A stretch of DNA of 47,516 nucleotides from an uncultured Clostridium sp. (GTDB lineage Bacteria > Bacillota > Clostridia > Clostridiales > Clostridiaceae): assembly GCA_934746015.1 (NCBI GenBank), contig CAKVEW010000025.1, positions 1 through 47,516 on the forward strand, read 5' to 3'. Below the pieces are notes generated by a model. It did no database searches. It had not been told where the DNA came from and saw only the letters and a program-made list of their open reading frames with translations. The position numbers and the translations under genes are program-made. Positions 29,268-38,060 of the stretch are shown here, one piece after another (the first letter of the stretch is position 1; each line of letters begins with the position of its first letter).

Positions 29268-29969
29268 ATGATTTGTTTTATTGATTACAGAGCTACACAA
29301 ATAGAAAGAGATACATTATCCTCTCTAGGTTTAAATGTTATTGAAATTCCAAAATCTAATGATGTATATGATGCTATAAATGGTCATGTAGATATTCAAT
29401 TAAATATATTAGATAAAAAGTCAAAAAAGATAATAATTAATAGAAATATGGGTGAAAACTTCAAAAGAAAATTATCCAAATTTAATATAGGATATATTGA
29501 AAGTGAAAAAGTTCTACAGCAATCTTATCCTAATAATATTCTTTTAAATGCTTTAATACTTGATGAATACTTTATACATAATTTAAAATATACAGACAAA
29601 AATCTATTAAGCTTTCAAAATAATAAAACTTTAATTAACGTAAAGCAGGGTTACACAAAATGTTCATGTTTGCCCATTTCTAAAAGAGCTTTAATAACAA
29701 ACGATGTAGGTATTTATAACAGCTTATCTAAATATGACTTTGATATATTATTACTTCCTGCTGGAGATATTGTTTTAGAAGGTTTAGACTACGGGTTTAT
29801 CGGCGGTACTGGTGGTTTAATTAACGAAGATACCATAGCTTTCTTTGGGAACTTATCTTTTTATAAATATGGCAATGAAGTTAAATCTTTTTTAAAAAAA
29901 CATAATGTAACCCCTATATATTTAAGCAATATGAAATTACATGATAGAGGGAGTCTTTTTGTGATTTAG
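29268..29969 (+). CDS. DUF6873-type GME-fold protein
   Basis: 233 aa, single domain, soluble. The recognisable blocks are VKQGYTKCSCLPIS, LLLPAGDIVLEGLDYGFIGGTGGLI, and a C-terminal LHDRGSLFVI. These fit the DUF6873 family, annotated as having a guanidine-modifying-enzyme-like fold; the Cys-containing GYTKCSCLP loop and final HDRGS would be candidate active-site regions. No reaction is known. The ATG at 29268 has AGGAG upstream. It is the last backbone gene before the accessory region, divergent from ytxC. Confidence 0.75.
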   Translation: MICFIDYRATQIERDTLSSLGLNVIEIPKSNDVYDAINGHVDIQLNILDKKSKKIIINRNMGENFKRKLSKFNIGYIESEKVLQQSYPNNILLNALILDEYFIHNLKYTDKNLLSFQNNKTLINVKQGYTKCSCLPISKRALITNDVGIYNSLSKYDFDILLLPAGDIVLEGLDYGFIGGTGGLINEDTIAFFGNLSFYKYGNEVKSFLKKHNVTPIYLSNMKLHDRGSLFVI

Positions 29970-30016
29970 TCTTTTATATAATACGTTTAACAAATATAAA
30001 TGTTTCTAAATTTATA

Positions 30017-30233
30017 ATTTACAACTAAAAAAACCTCCATGTAATAGTTTTGTCAAGAAACTATTACATGGAGGTTTTTTATGTTCAATAAGAATAATAA
30101 ATTAAGAAAGATTATTAATGTACCAAGCGTATCTCAATTTAGTCGAAAAAATGCTTCCAGAGATAGTAGAATTATTGAAGATATATTTTACTATCTTGTA
30201 TTGAAATCAAAAAAAGAAATTTGGATAGTATAA
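30017..30233 (+). pseudogene. Remnant of an insertion sequence: left end, hairpin and truncated transposase
   Basis: Starts with ATTTACAACTAAAAAAA, then a 23-bp-arm hairpin (30028-30080), then at 30081 a 50-codon ORF ending at 30233. The ORF product (MFNKNNKLRKIINVPSVSQF, then SRKNASRDSRIIEDIFYYLV) looks like the N-terminus of a DDE transposase, with the rest lost. The same end and hairpin recur at 33930-34018. The hairpin before the transposase start probably blocks outside transcription, as known for several IS families. The family name is not assigned. Confidence 0.65.
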
Positions 30234-30451
30234 CTTAATTGATAATTTTCCTCCGCTTAGAATAATAGATTAAGAGTAATCGTAACAACTCTAAAATTGA
30301 CTCCATTACTTAAATTTGATAATGAAAAATCAGCAATGGAAATAAGCACATTATTTAATGGCCAGTATCCTGAAAGAATAAATATAGTTAAAGGAAATAT
30401 AAATGATAGAAAATGTATTGATAATATGTTTGTCACAGGAGGATTAAAAAA
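30234..30451 (+). other. Non-coding or decayed stretch with a short open frame
   Basis: A 72-codon open frame (30297-30515) has no ribosome site. Its middle (LFNGQYPERINIVKGNINDR) vaguely recalls the second strand and loop of NAD-dependent sugar epimerases, so it may be a gene scrap. It runs into the terminator of the opposite gene and is not called as a functional CDS. Confidence 0.35.
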
Positions 30452-30488
30452 ACTGAAGCACAAAACTTATAGCTTATTATGCTTCAGT
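30446..30488 (-). terminator. Terminator of the condensation-domain gene
   Basis: A 9-bp stem (30452-30460 with 30480-30488), followed on the minus strand by seven T (30452 down to 30446), 35 nt after the stop codon. Confidence 0.75.
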
Positions 30489-30522
30489 AACTTTTTATTA
30501 ACTTCTATCTTATAAATAAAAC

Positions 30523-31887
30523 TTATACTATCGCCATCAACTCTGCTAAAGTAATTTCTGGATTATCTAAACCTTTATCCAGAAAAGCAACCATAAAATT
30601 ATGAAAAACAGCAATTCTTTTAGGATTCATGAAACCCTTTATATATTCATAATTGCAGACTAAATCTCCACTCTGATCATAAGGCATTATTGAAAGATAT
30701 AAAGGCATTGTTGCAGCACCATTAGAATGTCTTGAAAAATGAACAGGTATATCATCATTTCCTATACTAAAGTAGGGTTGATAGGTTATAGATAAAGAAT
30801 GATATCCTTTGCAGGCTGGTGCCTTAAATTTTTCACGTGCCATAGATATAACTTCTGTAGATGGAATGTTTGCGTGGCGATAATATTTATATTGATAATC
30901 GCTCATTCTCTCGCAACCTTCCATAAAACTTATCTCATTGCTAAAGCGACTTCTAAAAGGAATGGCATGTACAAAGGTTCCTCCTGCCCTTTTCTGCAGC
31001 TTTGTAGCTCTTCTAGCAACTGTATTATAAAACACAACGTCCTCAGTATCATTTACCTTAGACAAAAAAGTGCGGGCAGCAAGCAAATATAAGCATTGGG
31101 GTGAAATTCTTTTTTCTACAGCAAAGCTTTGAACTCTATCATTAAGTTCTTTTTTAATTACAAGATCAACAAAATCAGCTTTTACTTGCCACAAACGAAG
31201 AGTTGTTCCATACTTTTTCTCTTTTTTTGGAGCCTCCTTGCTTTCTTTACCATTAATTGTTGTATAAGTAGGCTCTGTATCAAAGACCTCATTATACCAG
31301 AAATCATAATCTTTCTTATGCTGAGCACTTTCTCCATAAGCAAAATCTGCTTCATAGGCTGCTATTGGCGAAGGAATAGGTTTAGGAATAGCTGTTCCAT
31401 CACGCAAAGCTACATATATTTCTAGTATATCCTTTACTGTAGCCATTATTGAATAAGCATCAAAAATAACGTGACTAACACAAAAATATAAGGAATAAAA
31501 ACCATTTGGCTTTAAAATTAGCTTTACCTTATAAAGCTGTGTATCCAGTGATTTATTAGGAAATTTCATTTTACTCCATTGATCAATTGCCTGATTCAGC
31601 TCCTCTTCACTTTTGTCACTATAATCTAGAACTTCAATCTGTTCCGGAGCTTTTTCTGAAAAATATTGCTTTAATTCCTTATTTTCCATAGATAATCTTA
31701 TAGAGGTAGCTTTATTTCTTAAAGCACCTACATAACAAGCCTGAAGCAATAAAGAACTATCCATTTCACAATCGAAATGTACCATACTACAGATATTTAC
31801 TACAGATTTGATGTAAGAGTATTTCAAATTCAAGAACATCATATTTTGAGATGATGTTGTTGGGTAGAGCGTTAAGCTTTTTGACAT
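30523..31887 (-). CDS. Stand-alone NRPS-type condensation domain protein
   Basis: 454 aa, the size of one condensation domain with nothing fused. The active-site motif reads SHVIFDA (His139, Asp143 from the chosen start). This keeps the catalytic second His and the Asp of HHxxxDG but has Ser for the first His and Ala for Gly. The C-terminal half has FNTVARR-like and GTFVHAIPFR segments typical of the superfamily. It would transfer an acyl group from a carrier protein to an amine or alcohol. The ATG at 31887 has AGGAG eight bases upstream. The ligase, ACP, transferase and ABC exporter lie 2-8 kb away on the same strand, so it is probably their missing catalyst. Base composition looks richer in G+C than the backbone. 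Confidence 0.82.
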   Translation of the reverse strand: MSKSLTLYPTTSSQNMMFLNLKYSYIKSVVNICSMVHFDCEMDSSLLLQACYVGALRNKATSIRLSMENKELKQYFSEKAPEQIEVLDYSDKSEEELNQAIDQWSKMKFPNKSLDTQLYKVKLILKPNGFYSLYFCVSHVIFDAYSIMATVKDILEIYVALRDGTAIPKPIPSPIAAYEADFAYGESAQHKKDYDFWYNEVFDTEPTYTTINGKESKEAPKKEKKYGTTLRLWQVKADFVDLVIKKELNDRVQSFAVEKRISPQCLYLLAARTFLSKVNDTEDVVFYNTVARRATKLQKRAGGTFVHAIPFRSRFSNEISFMEGCERMSDYQYKYYRHANIPSTEVISMAREKFKAPACKGYHSLSITYQPYFSIGNDDIPVHFSRHSNGAATMPLYLSIMPYDQSGDLVCNYEYIKGFMNPKRIAVFHNFMVAFLDKGLDNPEITLAELMAIV

Positions 31888-31905
31888 TATCATTTCTCCT
31901 TCCAT

Positions 31906-32339
31906 AAAGCTGACAAATAGTATCCATATCAGCTATAAATATAATATAATTGATTAGCTAATCAGGGTAGCTTAGCCTATCAATTAACTTTATAGTATCA
32001 AAAATTTTTTAAATATTTTTAATATTAACTTAATATTTATCATAAGTCAAGCATCACTTTATAGACGATAGTGTCAATTTACTTTCTGAAAAAATTTTAT
32101 ATTATTCCTCTATGTTAAAGTAAGGCTCTGTTAGATTAAATTTTTTATTTAATACATTAAATTAGGTTGCCTTAATTCCAATACAACCTAATTTTATTCA
32201 TTTTTACCTTCTTCATAAAAATCTCTCCTTATAAGTTCAAAATGAGTAATTAATCGTTGAATATGAAATAAATTTTGTTTGACACAATTACTCCTCCTAA
32301 TATGCTCAGAAAAAATATCAAATTAATTATATAAAAGAC
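31906..32339. other. Gene-free stretch upstream of the condensation gene
   Basis: Holds a perfect 14-nt palindrome TGATTAGCTAATCA (31951-31964), 64 nt before the condensation gene ATG, a possible operator. An orphan 11-bp-stem hairpin (32159-32169 with 32184-32194) looks like a terminator with no gene attached. The GGCTCTGTTAGA string at 32123-32134 resembles IS-end sequence. No ORF with a ribosome site was seen. Confidence 0.5.
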
Positions 32340-32534
32340 TTTACAAAACTAACTTTGTGTACAGATAATGAATGGCTTTATCACTGTCACTTTAAAACCC
32401 GTGATGAAACTCGTGCTGCGGTATTTGAAGGCATAGAAATATTTTATAATAGAGTAATAATCCATGCTTCTAATAGTTTTCTTACACCTGAAGAATATTA
32501 CAATATAGCTTTGCTGAAGGCAAAACCGTCATAA
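32340..32534 (+). pseudogene. IS3-family transposase C-terminal remnant
   Basis: The frame ending at TAA 32532-32534 encodes NEWLYHCHFKTRDETRAAVF, then EGIEIFYNRVIIHASNSFLTPEEYYN. This matches the end of the IS3-family OrfB integrase domain, where the last catalytic Glu region is followed by the I-x-x-FYN-x-x-R-x-H-x-x-L-x-x-x-P pattern. No upstream catalytic part or start codon is present, so it is dead. It lies between the condensation gene and the surface protein. Confidence 0.8.
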
Positions 32535-32639
32535 AAAGAAACATCGTATATTTCTAAGAATAATGGAGATATTAGGAGTTTTAGCCGTCTAATTAATTAA
32601 AAAAAGGACAGTTAATCCGTTTTTAATTGTACGAATATA

Positions 32640-32668
32640 TAGAAAATTACGACATAATATTGTATAAT
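32640..32668 (+). promoter_or_regulatory. Possible promoter of the surface protein gene
   Basis: TATAAT at 32663-32668 with a weak -35 (TAGAAA, 32640-32645) at 17 bp. It lies about 108 nt before the ATG. Confidence 0.35.
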
Positions 32669-32775
32669 ATTTTAGAAAGTTTAAATAATAAAATAACAAT
32701 ATGATTTAATGTTCGTTAGAAATATATTAAGTTTTCTATCAAATGTTATATCTATATCATACAAGGGGGGATTAT

Positions 32776-33750
32776 ATGAAAAGATTTAAATTTTCACTTT
32801 CACTTGTGCTCTTGCTTACATTCGCCTTTTCCACCGTGGCTAGTGCAACCAGTGAAGTTAGTATCTCAAATGAAGGTTCAAAGAGGTATACCTTAACTCA
32901 AGATGTGGAAGATGGGCAAACTGTTATGATAGTTATTAGGGAGTATGTTAATAAGTTCCTAGCATTGACTAATACTCAAGAATCAATTGTACATCCAATT
33001 GAGAGATCCTATAATTATTTATATGGACAACATATTAACTTAGGTGAAAACAATAAACCTGATGTAGATATCACTGATGATATACTTTGGATAGTTACAA
33101 AGGATTCTAAAGGTTATGTTTTCAAAAATAAAGGTAATGGGAAATATTTGACTGCAACATTTGTTGATACATCAAATGGAGACTTAGGATTTACTGATAA
33201 CCTAGAAGAGGCTGCTCATTGGTATTTCGATAATGTAGGAAATCTTTATTACTTAAATACAGACCTAGAATTTACTAATATTCTTGAAAAAGAAGATGTT
33301 AAGAAATTCACTTTATGCAGACTACCTGGCAATGAAACATATATAGGTTTAAATCCTGTCAGCACCGACGAGGTTTTCTTCTTAGAAGTTGAAGATGCTG
33401 ATAATCCAGATAATCCAGTTGGTCCAGTAGATCCAAAGCCAGTAGATCCAGATCCAGTAGATCCAGATCCAGTAGATCCAAAGCCAGTAGATCCAGATCC
33501 AGTAGATCCAAAGCCAGTAGATCCAAAGCCAGTAGATCCAAAGCCAGTAGATCCAAAGCCAGTTAATCCAGTTGATCCCGCTAACCCTGTTGACTCAACT
33601 GAACCAATAAATTCAAATATAACAGATGAGTCTCAATCACCAAAAACCGGTGATTTTGCTCCTTTAATTGGTTATGTATCTGTAGCTCTATTAAGTATAG
33701 TTGGTATTGGATATCTAACATATACTTCCAAGGCTAAGAAGAGAGTATAA
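32776..33750 (+). CDS. SPKTG-type cell-wall-anchored surface protein with PVDP repeats
   Basis: 324 aa. Signal peptide at about 1-25 (MKRFKFSLSLVLLLTFAFS, cleavage likely after VASA). An unrecognised extracellular domain spans about 26-210. A Pro/Asp/Lys wall-spanning region (217-261) is made of nine PVDPK/PVDPD units. A sorting signal follows: SPKTG (288-292), a hydrophobic stretch, and an AKKRV tail. Sortases of class B or related types in clostridia use S/P-PKTG motifs. The ATG at 32776 has GGGGGG upstream; the in-frame start at 32743 does not. It is the only plus-strand gene in the island, and no sortase is in the window. The ligand is unknown. Confidence 0.88.
   Translation: MKRFKFSLSLVLLLTFAFSTVASATSEVSISNEGSKRYTLTQDVEDGQTVMIVIREYVNKFLALTNTQESIVHPIERSYNYLYGQHINLGENNKPDVDITDDILWIVTKDSKGYVFKNKGNGKYLTATFVDTSNGDLGFTDNLEEAAHWYFDNVGNLYYLNTDLEFTNILEKEDVKKFTLCRLPGNETYIGLNPVSTDEVFFLEVEDADNPDNPVGPVDPKPVDPDPVDPDPVDPKPVDPDPVDPKPVDPKPVDPKPVDPKPVNPVDPANPVDSTEPINSNITDESQSPKTGDFAPLIGYVSVALLSIVGIGYLTYTSKAKKRV
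33424..33558 (+). repeat. Nine 15-nt tandem repeats encoding PVDP[K/D]
   Basis: Unit CCAGTAGATCCA plus AAG or GAT, nine copies in frame with almost no third-position changes. The K/D pattern is K D D K D K K K K. Near identity suggests recent expansion and length variability between strains. Confidence 0.95.
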
Positions 33751-33929
33751 GATAGAAAATTATATATCGCTAATAATAAAGCTATTATATCGATAACTCT
33801 CATATGGTAATGTTATTTAGTTAAGATAATGAAAGTCCAACTAATAATAAAAATCAACATGCCTAGCCTTTTAGTGTTGAATTTAAGAAAAACTTATTTG
33901 TTGACACGAAGGAATACATATAAAAAATG

Positions 33930-34018
33930 ATTTACAACTAAAAAAAAAGCTCCATGTAATAGTTTTGTACAGAAACTATTGCATGGAGCTTTTTTATGTT
34001 CAACAATAATAACAAATT
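33930..34018 (+). mobile_element. Second copy of the IS left end and hairpin
   Basis: Nearly identical to 30017-30103 in the same orientation: same end sequence, same hairpin (33943-33995) and the first eight codons of the transposase (MFNNNNKL from 33996). After that it diverges into the terminator of the permease gene. It is a solo end or deletion remnant. Confidence 0.7.
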
Positions 34019-34037
34019 GCTTTTTCCAGGCACAGTT

Positions 34038-34074
34038 AAAAAACGAGAAGAGATAATAAATTTTCTCTTCTCGT
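34038..34074 (-). terminator. Terminator of the ligase-ABC permease operon
   Basis: A perfect 11-bp stem (34043-34053 with 34064-34074) followed on the minus strand by TTTTTT, 35 nt beyond the permease stop. Confidence 0.85.
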
Positions 34075-34108
34075 GATTCCAATTAAATAAGCATCTACTT
34101 TTTTTCTG

Positions 34109-37100
34109 TTATTCAACTGATTTCAATGATTCTACCATAGGAATTTTTACAAGCCTCCTATACATAACTAAGTTAACTAAAATTGAAAATATCATAGTTA
34201 TTCCAAAAGCATATAAGAAACTTATAGGTTGAATATAATTACCAAACATTATTCCATCCTGTTCTATAGAAACCATGATATATCTGTGAAGAAATATACC
34301 TAATATAAGTCCTACTACAGCACCCATTATTGATAAAATTATATTCTCTCTATATACGTAGGATGATACCTCCCTATTATAGAAACCTAGAACTTTAATG
34401 GTGGCAATTTCTCTGATTCTTTCACCAATATTAATATTTGTGAGATTATACATTACCACAAATGCTAGAAGTCCTGCACAAACTATAATTACATATACTA
34501 TGCTATTAAGACTTTTTATTTGGTTATCAAAAGTTTCAGCTGCAGCAGTAAAGTAGGTTACAGATGAAATACCTTCATTTTTAATAAGCTGTCTTCCTAT
34601 ATTCTCTTCTATCTCACTAGAAGTATCATTAAGCTTAACTAATATACCATTCGGATCTTTAATGATACTGAAGTTTTCTAGGTACGCATCTTTGCTCATG
34701 TAAGCATAATGATATACATAGTTTTCTGTAATTGCCACAACAGTAATCTTCTTAGTTGCTCCCTCACCATTATTAACAGTAACAGTATCTCCTACGCCTA
34801 ATCCCAGCTCCTTAGAAAGCTTTTCAGTAATTACTATACCACTTTCCGGAAGGTTAATTCCCTTTTGTGAAGTTCTATCTCTCAAAGTTATATAATTAGT
34901 AAACCCTTCAGTCTTCTCAGGAATAATCAGTGTTACAGAAGCCGTATCCTCTTCAGTTGACATTTCAACATTGTAAGTAGCTGTAGTAATTAAGGATTTA
35001 ACCTGTTCATCTTTCTGAAGATTATCTATAACACTTTGTGCCTTTTCATCAGAAATATCAGAATTAAGTCTAATATCTAGATTGTAATTAAATATTTCTT
35101 TATACTGCTTATTAACCACCTGTGATATAGAATTATTTAATCCAAACCCAGCTAACAGTAGTGCTGCACAACCAGATATACCTATGATTGTCATAAATAA
35201 TCTCTTCTTATATCTAAAGAGGTTTCTCGCAGTTACCTTACTGGTAAAAGACAGTTTACTCCAGAAGAAAGGTATCCTTTCTAAAAGTATTTTTTTACCA
35301 GCCTTTGGTGCCTTAGGCCTTAGAAGAGCAGAAGGAGTTTCTCTAAGTTCATTATAGCAGGCACTTCCTGCTGCAAAGGTAGTCACTAAAATTCCCGCAG
35401 CAACACTTACTACCATAAGGATAGGCTGTGGTACATGGCTCATGTACGGAAGTGTATACATCATAGAATAAGCAATAAATATTACCTTAGGGAATATCAT
35501 AACTCCTATATAAGCTCCTAAAACTCCACCTAAAGTGCTAGCTATAGCAGCATAGAGAATATATTTTAAAGCTATAGAGCTGTTTTTATAACCTAATGCC
35601 TTATAGGTACCAATAACCCCCCTCTGCTCATCTACCATACGGGTCATAGTTGTTAAGCAAACTAAAGCCGCTACTAGGAAGAAAAATATTGGAAATATGT
35701 TTGCTATTGCATTAATTCTATCAGCAGTTCCAGTATAATCCACATAACCATAGTTTGTACTTCTATCCAAAACATACCATTCTGGTTCAGAAATATATTC
35801 AATTTCATTTTCTGCCTTTATTAGTTTTACATAAGCTTCATCCAGCTTTTTCTCCCCTGAAGCTTTTTGCTCCTTGTACTTTACCTTAGCGTTATCATAT
35901 TGATTTTCTGCACTATTTAACTGTTCTTTAGATTCCGCGAACTCTCTTTGTGCTTGAGCCTTGGAAATCTCTAGCTGCTCTTGTGCTGCATAATAATCTT
36001 CATATCCCTTATCCAGCTTTTCTTTTGCAGCAGCCAATTCTTTCTCCGCCTCTATAGGTATCTGTTGAATATAATTATTCAATTCATTAAGCTGATCTAT
36101 CTGTTCGTCTATTTCCTTTAGCTGACTAGTATAACTTGCTAAAAGCTCTTTTAACTGTGCTTCCACCTCTGGGTCTAACGAGCCAGAAGCTAATTTATCC
36201 TCTATGTCTTCTATATTTTTTTTCACCCTGTCCCTCATAGCAGTAAGTGCTTTTACTTTTCTATCAATATCTGCCAGATCATCACTGTACTTTGCCATTG
36301 CTGCATCATACTCTGCTACAGCATTGTCATACTCTCTCTGTCCTTCGTCTAATTGCTGTTTAGCCTCTCTAAGATCAGCCTCGGCCTGCTCAACAGTAAT
36401 GTTATATTGCTCTTCTTTTATATTTATTTTTGTTTTTCCACTTGCAATCTGTTCAAGGGCATCATCTAAATCTTTATCAGCCTTTTCTATCTCTTCCTCA
36501 TAAGCTTTTTTTGCATCTGCATATTCCTTTTTAGCTTTATCTAATTCTTTATTTGCTAAATCTTTAACTTCTTTTAGTCTTATGGTGCTTCTGTCTTCAC
36601 CGAGATTTTCTAAATCCGAAAGAACTTTTCCAACTAAATCCTCATAATCATCACTATAGCAATTTAATTCACTTGCACCCTTAACAGCTATTAAAGCTTC
36701 TAAATAAACATCATATTTAAAATCCTCTTCAGGAATATAGAGAAAAAAATCTACAGAGCCACTGCCTATATCAGAGGAGCCCTTTTCATAGCTTAAATAA
36801 TATGGTGAAGTGCCTATACCAACTATAGTAAAGGTATTTTCCTTTAAAGATTTCTCTTTTATATCCTCCTCAGTACCGCTAGACAGAGTAATGGTATCTC
36901 CTATTTTTAGACCATTGTTAAGGATATTTGATTTTTCTAAAACGCATTCACCAGATTTTTCTGGCAACCTTCCTTCTGTTAGATTTATGGCATTTATATA
37001 GTTCTCACCTTTTCTACTTTTTTCTGGAAGACTATGGATTCTAAAAACATATTCTGCTGATCTAACCATTGAAACAGCGTCAACAAAATAACCTGGCTGA

Positions 37101-37354
37101 ACACTTTCTACTCCTTCAATCTTTGATATTTCCTCAATATCATCATCAGTGAGTCCTAATGTAGAAAGTACTCTAATATCCGTCATATTATACTCATCAA
37201 AATACATATCAGCACTGTGCCTCATATCAGGTGCTGAAGCCTTTACCCCAGAGAAGAAAGAAACTCCTATAAGCACAATGAGAAAAATAGATAAAAATCT
37301 ACCAAGGGTTTTTCGGATTTCTCGTATAAAATCCTTTAATAGGCCTTTAGTCAT
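34109..37354 (-). CDS. ABC transporter permease, FtsX type, with large coiled-coil ectodomain
   Basis: 1081 aa. One membrane helix at about 24-44, then a MacB-like outside domain. A long Glu/Lys/Ala/Gln-rich coiled coil covers roughly 265-530. An FtsX block of three helices (about 555-690, with GTYKALGYKNSSIALKY) is followed by a second half of the same design (helix near 730, outside domain, FtsX block to the end). So it is a fused dimer of two FtsX units in one chain. Such proteins are mechanotransmission or export pumps rather than classic importers. The ATG at 37354 is preferred over 37378, since AGGTGG lies upstream and it starts 1 nt after the ATPase stop. Confidence 0.88.
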   Translation of the reverse strand: MTKGLLKDFIREIRKTLGRFLSIFLIVLIGVSFFSGVKASAPDMRHSADMYFDEYNMTDIRVLSTLGLTDDDIEEISKIEGVESVQPGYFVDAVSMVRSAEYVFRIHSLPEKSRKGENYINAINLTEGRLPEKSGECVLEKSNILNNGLKIGDTITLSSGTEEDIKEKSLKENTFTIVGIGTSPYYLSYEKGSSDIGSGSVDFFLYIPEEDFKYDVYLEALIAVKGASELNCYSDDYEDLVGKVLSDLENLGEDRSTIRLKEVKDLANKELDKAKKEYADAKKAYEEEIEKADKDLDDALEQIASGKTKINIKEEQYNITVEQAEADLREAKQQLDEGQREYDNAVAEYDAAMAKYSDDLADIDRKVKALTAMRDRVKKNIEDIEDKLASGSLDPEVEAQLKELLASYTSQLKEIDEQIDQLNELNNYIQQIPIEAEKELAAAKEKLDKGYEDYYAAQEQLEISKAQAQREFAESKEQLNSAENQYDNAKVKYKEQKASGEKKLDEAYVKLIKAENEIEYISEPEWYVLDRSTNYGYVDYTGTADRINAIANIFPIFFFLVAALVCLTTMTRMVDEQRGVIGTYKALGYKNSSIALKYILYAAIASTLGGVLGAYIGVMIFPKVIFIAYSMMYTLPYMSHVPQPILMVVSVAAGILVTTFAAGSACYNELRETPSALLRPKAPKAGKKILLERIPFFWSKLSFTSKVTARNLFRYKKRLFMTIIGISGCAALLLAGFGLNNSISQVVNKQYKEIFNYNLDIRLNSDISDEKAQSVIDNLQKDEQVKSLITTATYNVEMSTEEDTASVTLIIPEKTEGFTNYITLRDRTSQKGINLPESGIVITEKLSKELGLGVGDTVTVNNGEGATKKITVVAITENYVYHYAYMSKDAYLENFSIIKDPNGILVKLNDTSSEIEENIGRQLIKNEGISSVTYFTAAAETFDNQIKSLNSIVYVIIVCAGLLAFVVMYNLTNINIGERIREIATIKVLGFYNREVSSYVYRENIILSIMGAVVGLILGIFLHRYIMVSIEQDGIMFGNYIQPISFLYAFGITMIFSILVNLVMYRRLVKIPMVESLKSVE

Positions 37355-37355
37355 T

Positions 37356-38060
37356 CTACCATCCCACCTTTTCAACATCTAGTGGTTTTTCATTAACAGT
37401 AATAGATTCAATCCTTCCACTCTTTACCTTTATTACTTTATCACCAATATCTGTTAATGCCAAGTTATGAGTTATGATAATCACAGTCATTCCTGTAGCT
37501 CTACAGGTATCCTGAAGAAGCTTTAGTATAGCTTTTCCTGTTTCATAATCAAGAGCTCCGGTAGGTTCATCACAAAGTAACAACTTAGGATTTTTCGCTA
37601 ACGCACGAGCTATGGCAACCCTTTGCTGCTCACCACCAGAAAGCTGTGAAGGAAAGTTATTTTTTCTGTCATCTAACCCTACATCCTGTATAACCTTATG
37701 TATATTTAATGGATTCTTGCTCACCTGACAAGCAAGTTCAACATTTTCTATTGCTGTTAAATTCTGCACCAGATTATAAAACTGAAATACAAAACCTACA
37801 TCATATCTCCTATAGCTTATGAGGTCCTTCTTGCTATAAGAACTTACCTTATTTCCATCAACAATTATTTCGCCAGAGGATGCTGTATCCATTCCTCCTA
37901 AAATATTTAAAATAGTACTTTTACCAGCACCACTAGCTCCAGCAATAATTACAAATTCTCCTTTATTAATTGTAAAGTCAACACCAGCGAGAGCCTCAAT
38001 TTCAACCTCTCCCATCTTATATATCTTTTTTACATTTTTAAATTCTATAAAATTTGCCAT
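37356..38060 (-). CDS. ABC transporter ATPase (LolD/MacB type)
   Basis: 234 aa with a complete nucleotide-binding domain: Walker [10 protein letters not shown] (about 41-49), Q-loop FVFQFYNL, signature LSGGEQQR, Walker [13 protein letters not shown], and the H-loop histidine in IIITHN. This subfamily works with FtsX-type permeases, here the next gene, one base away. The ATG at 38060 is preferred; it overlaps the transferase gene by 23 nt. It powers whatever movement the permease performs, either product export or a signalling step. Confidence 0.93.
   Translation of the reverse strand: MANFIEFKNVKKIYKMGEVEIEALAGVDFTINKGEFVIIAGASGAGKSTILNILGGMDTASSGEIIVDGNKVSSYSKKDLISYRRYDVGFVFQFYNLVQNLTAIENVELACQVSKNPLNIHKVIQDVGLDDRKNNFPSQLSGGEQQRVAIARALAKNPKLLLCDEPTGALDYETGKAILKLLQDTCRATGMTVIIITHNLALTDIGDKVIKVKSGRIESITVNEKPLDVEKVGW

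Noticed and set aside
33359..33556. Minus-strand open frame made of repeated LDLLALDLL units
   Set aside because: It is the antisense of the PVDP tandem repeat, has no ribosome site, and exists only because the 15-nt repeat has no stop in that frame.
33424..33558. Regular repeats considered as a CRISPR-like array
   Set aside because: Units are 15 nt, contiguous without spacers, and in frame inside a surface protein gene.
33894..34082. Minus-strand 62-codon frame over the second IS hairpin
   Set aside because: Spans a hairpin and a terminator, has no ribosome site, and its sequence is the complement of the IS end.
36204..36503. Plus-strand open frame of 99 codons rich in Ser and Leu
   Set aside because: Antisense of the permease coiled coil; Ser/Leu-rich composition is what Glu/Lys/Ala codons give on the other strand, and no ribosome site precedes it.
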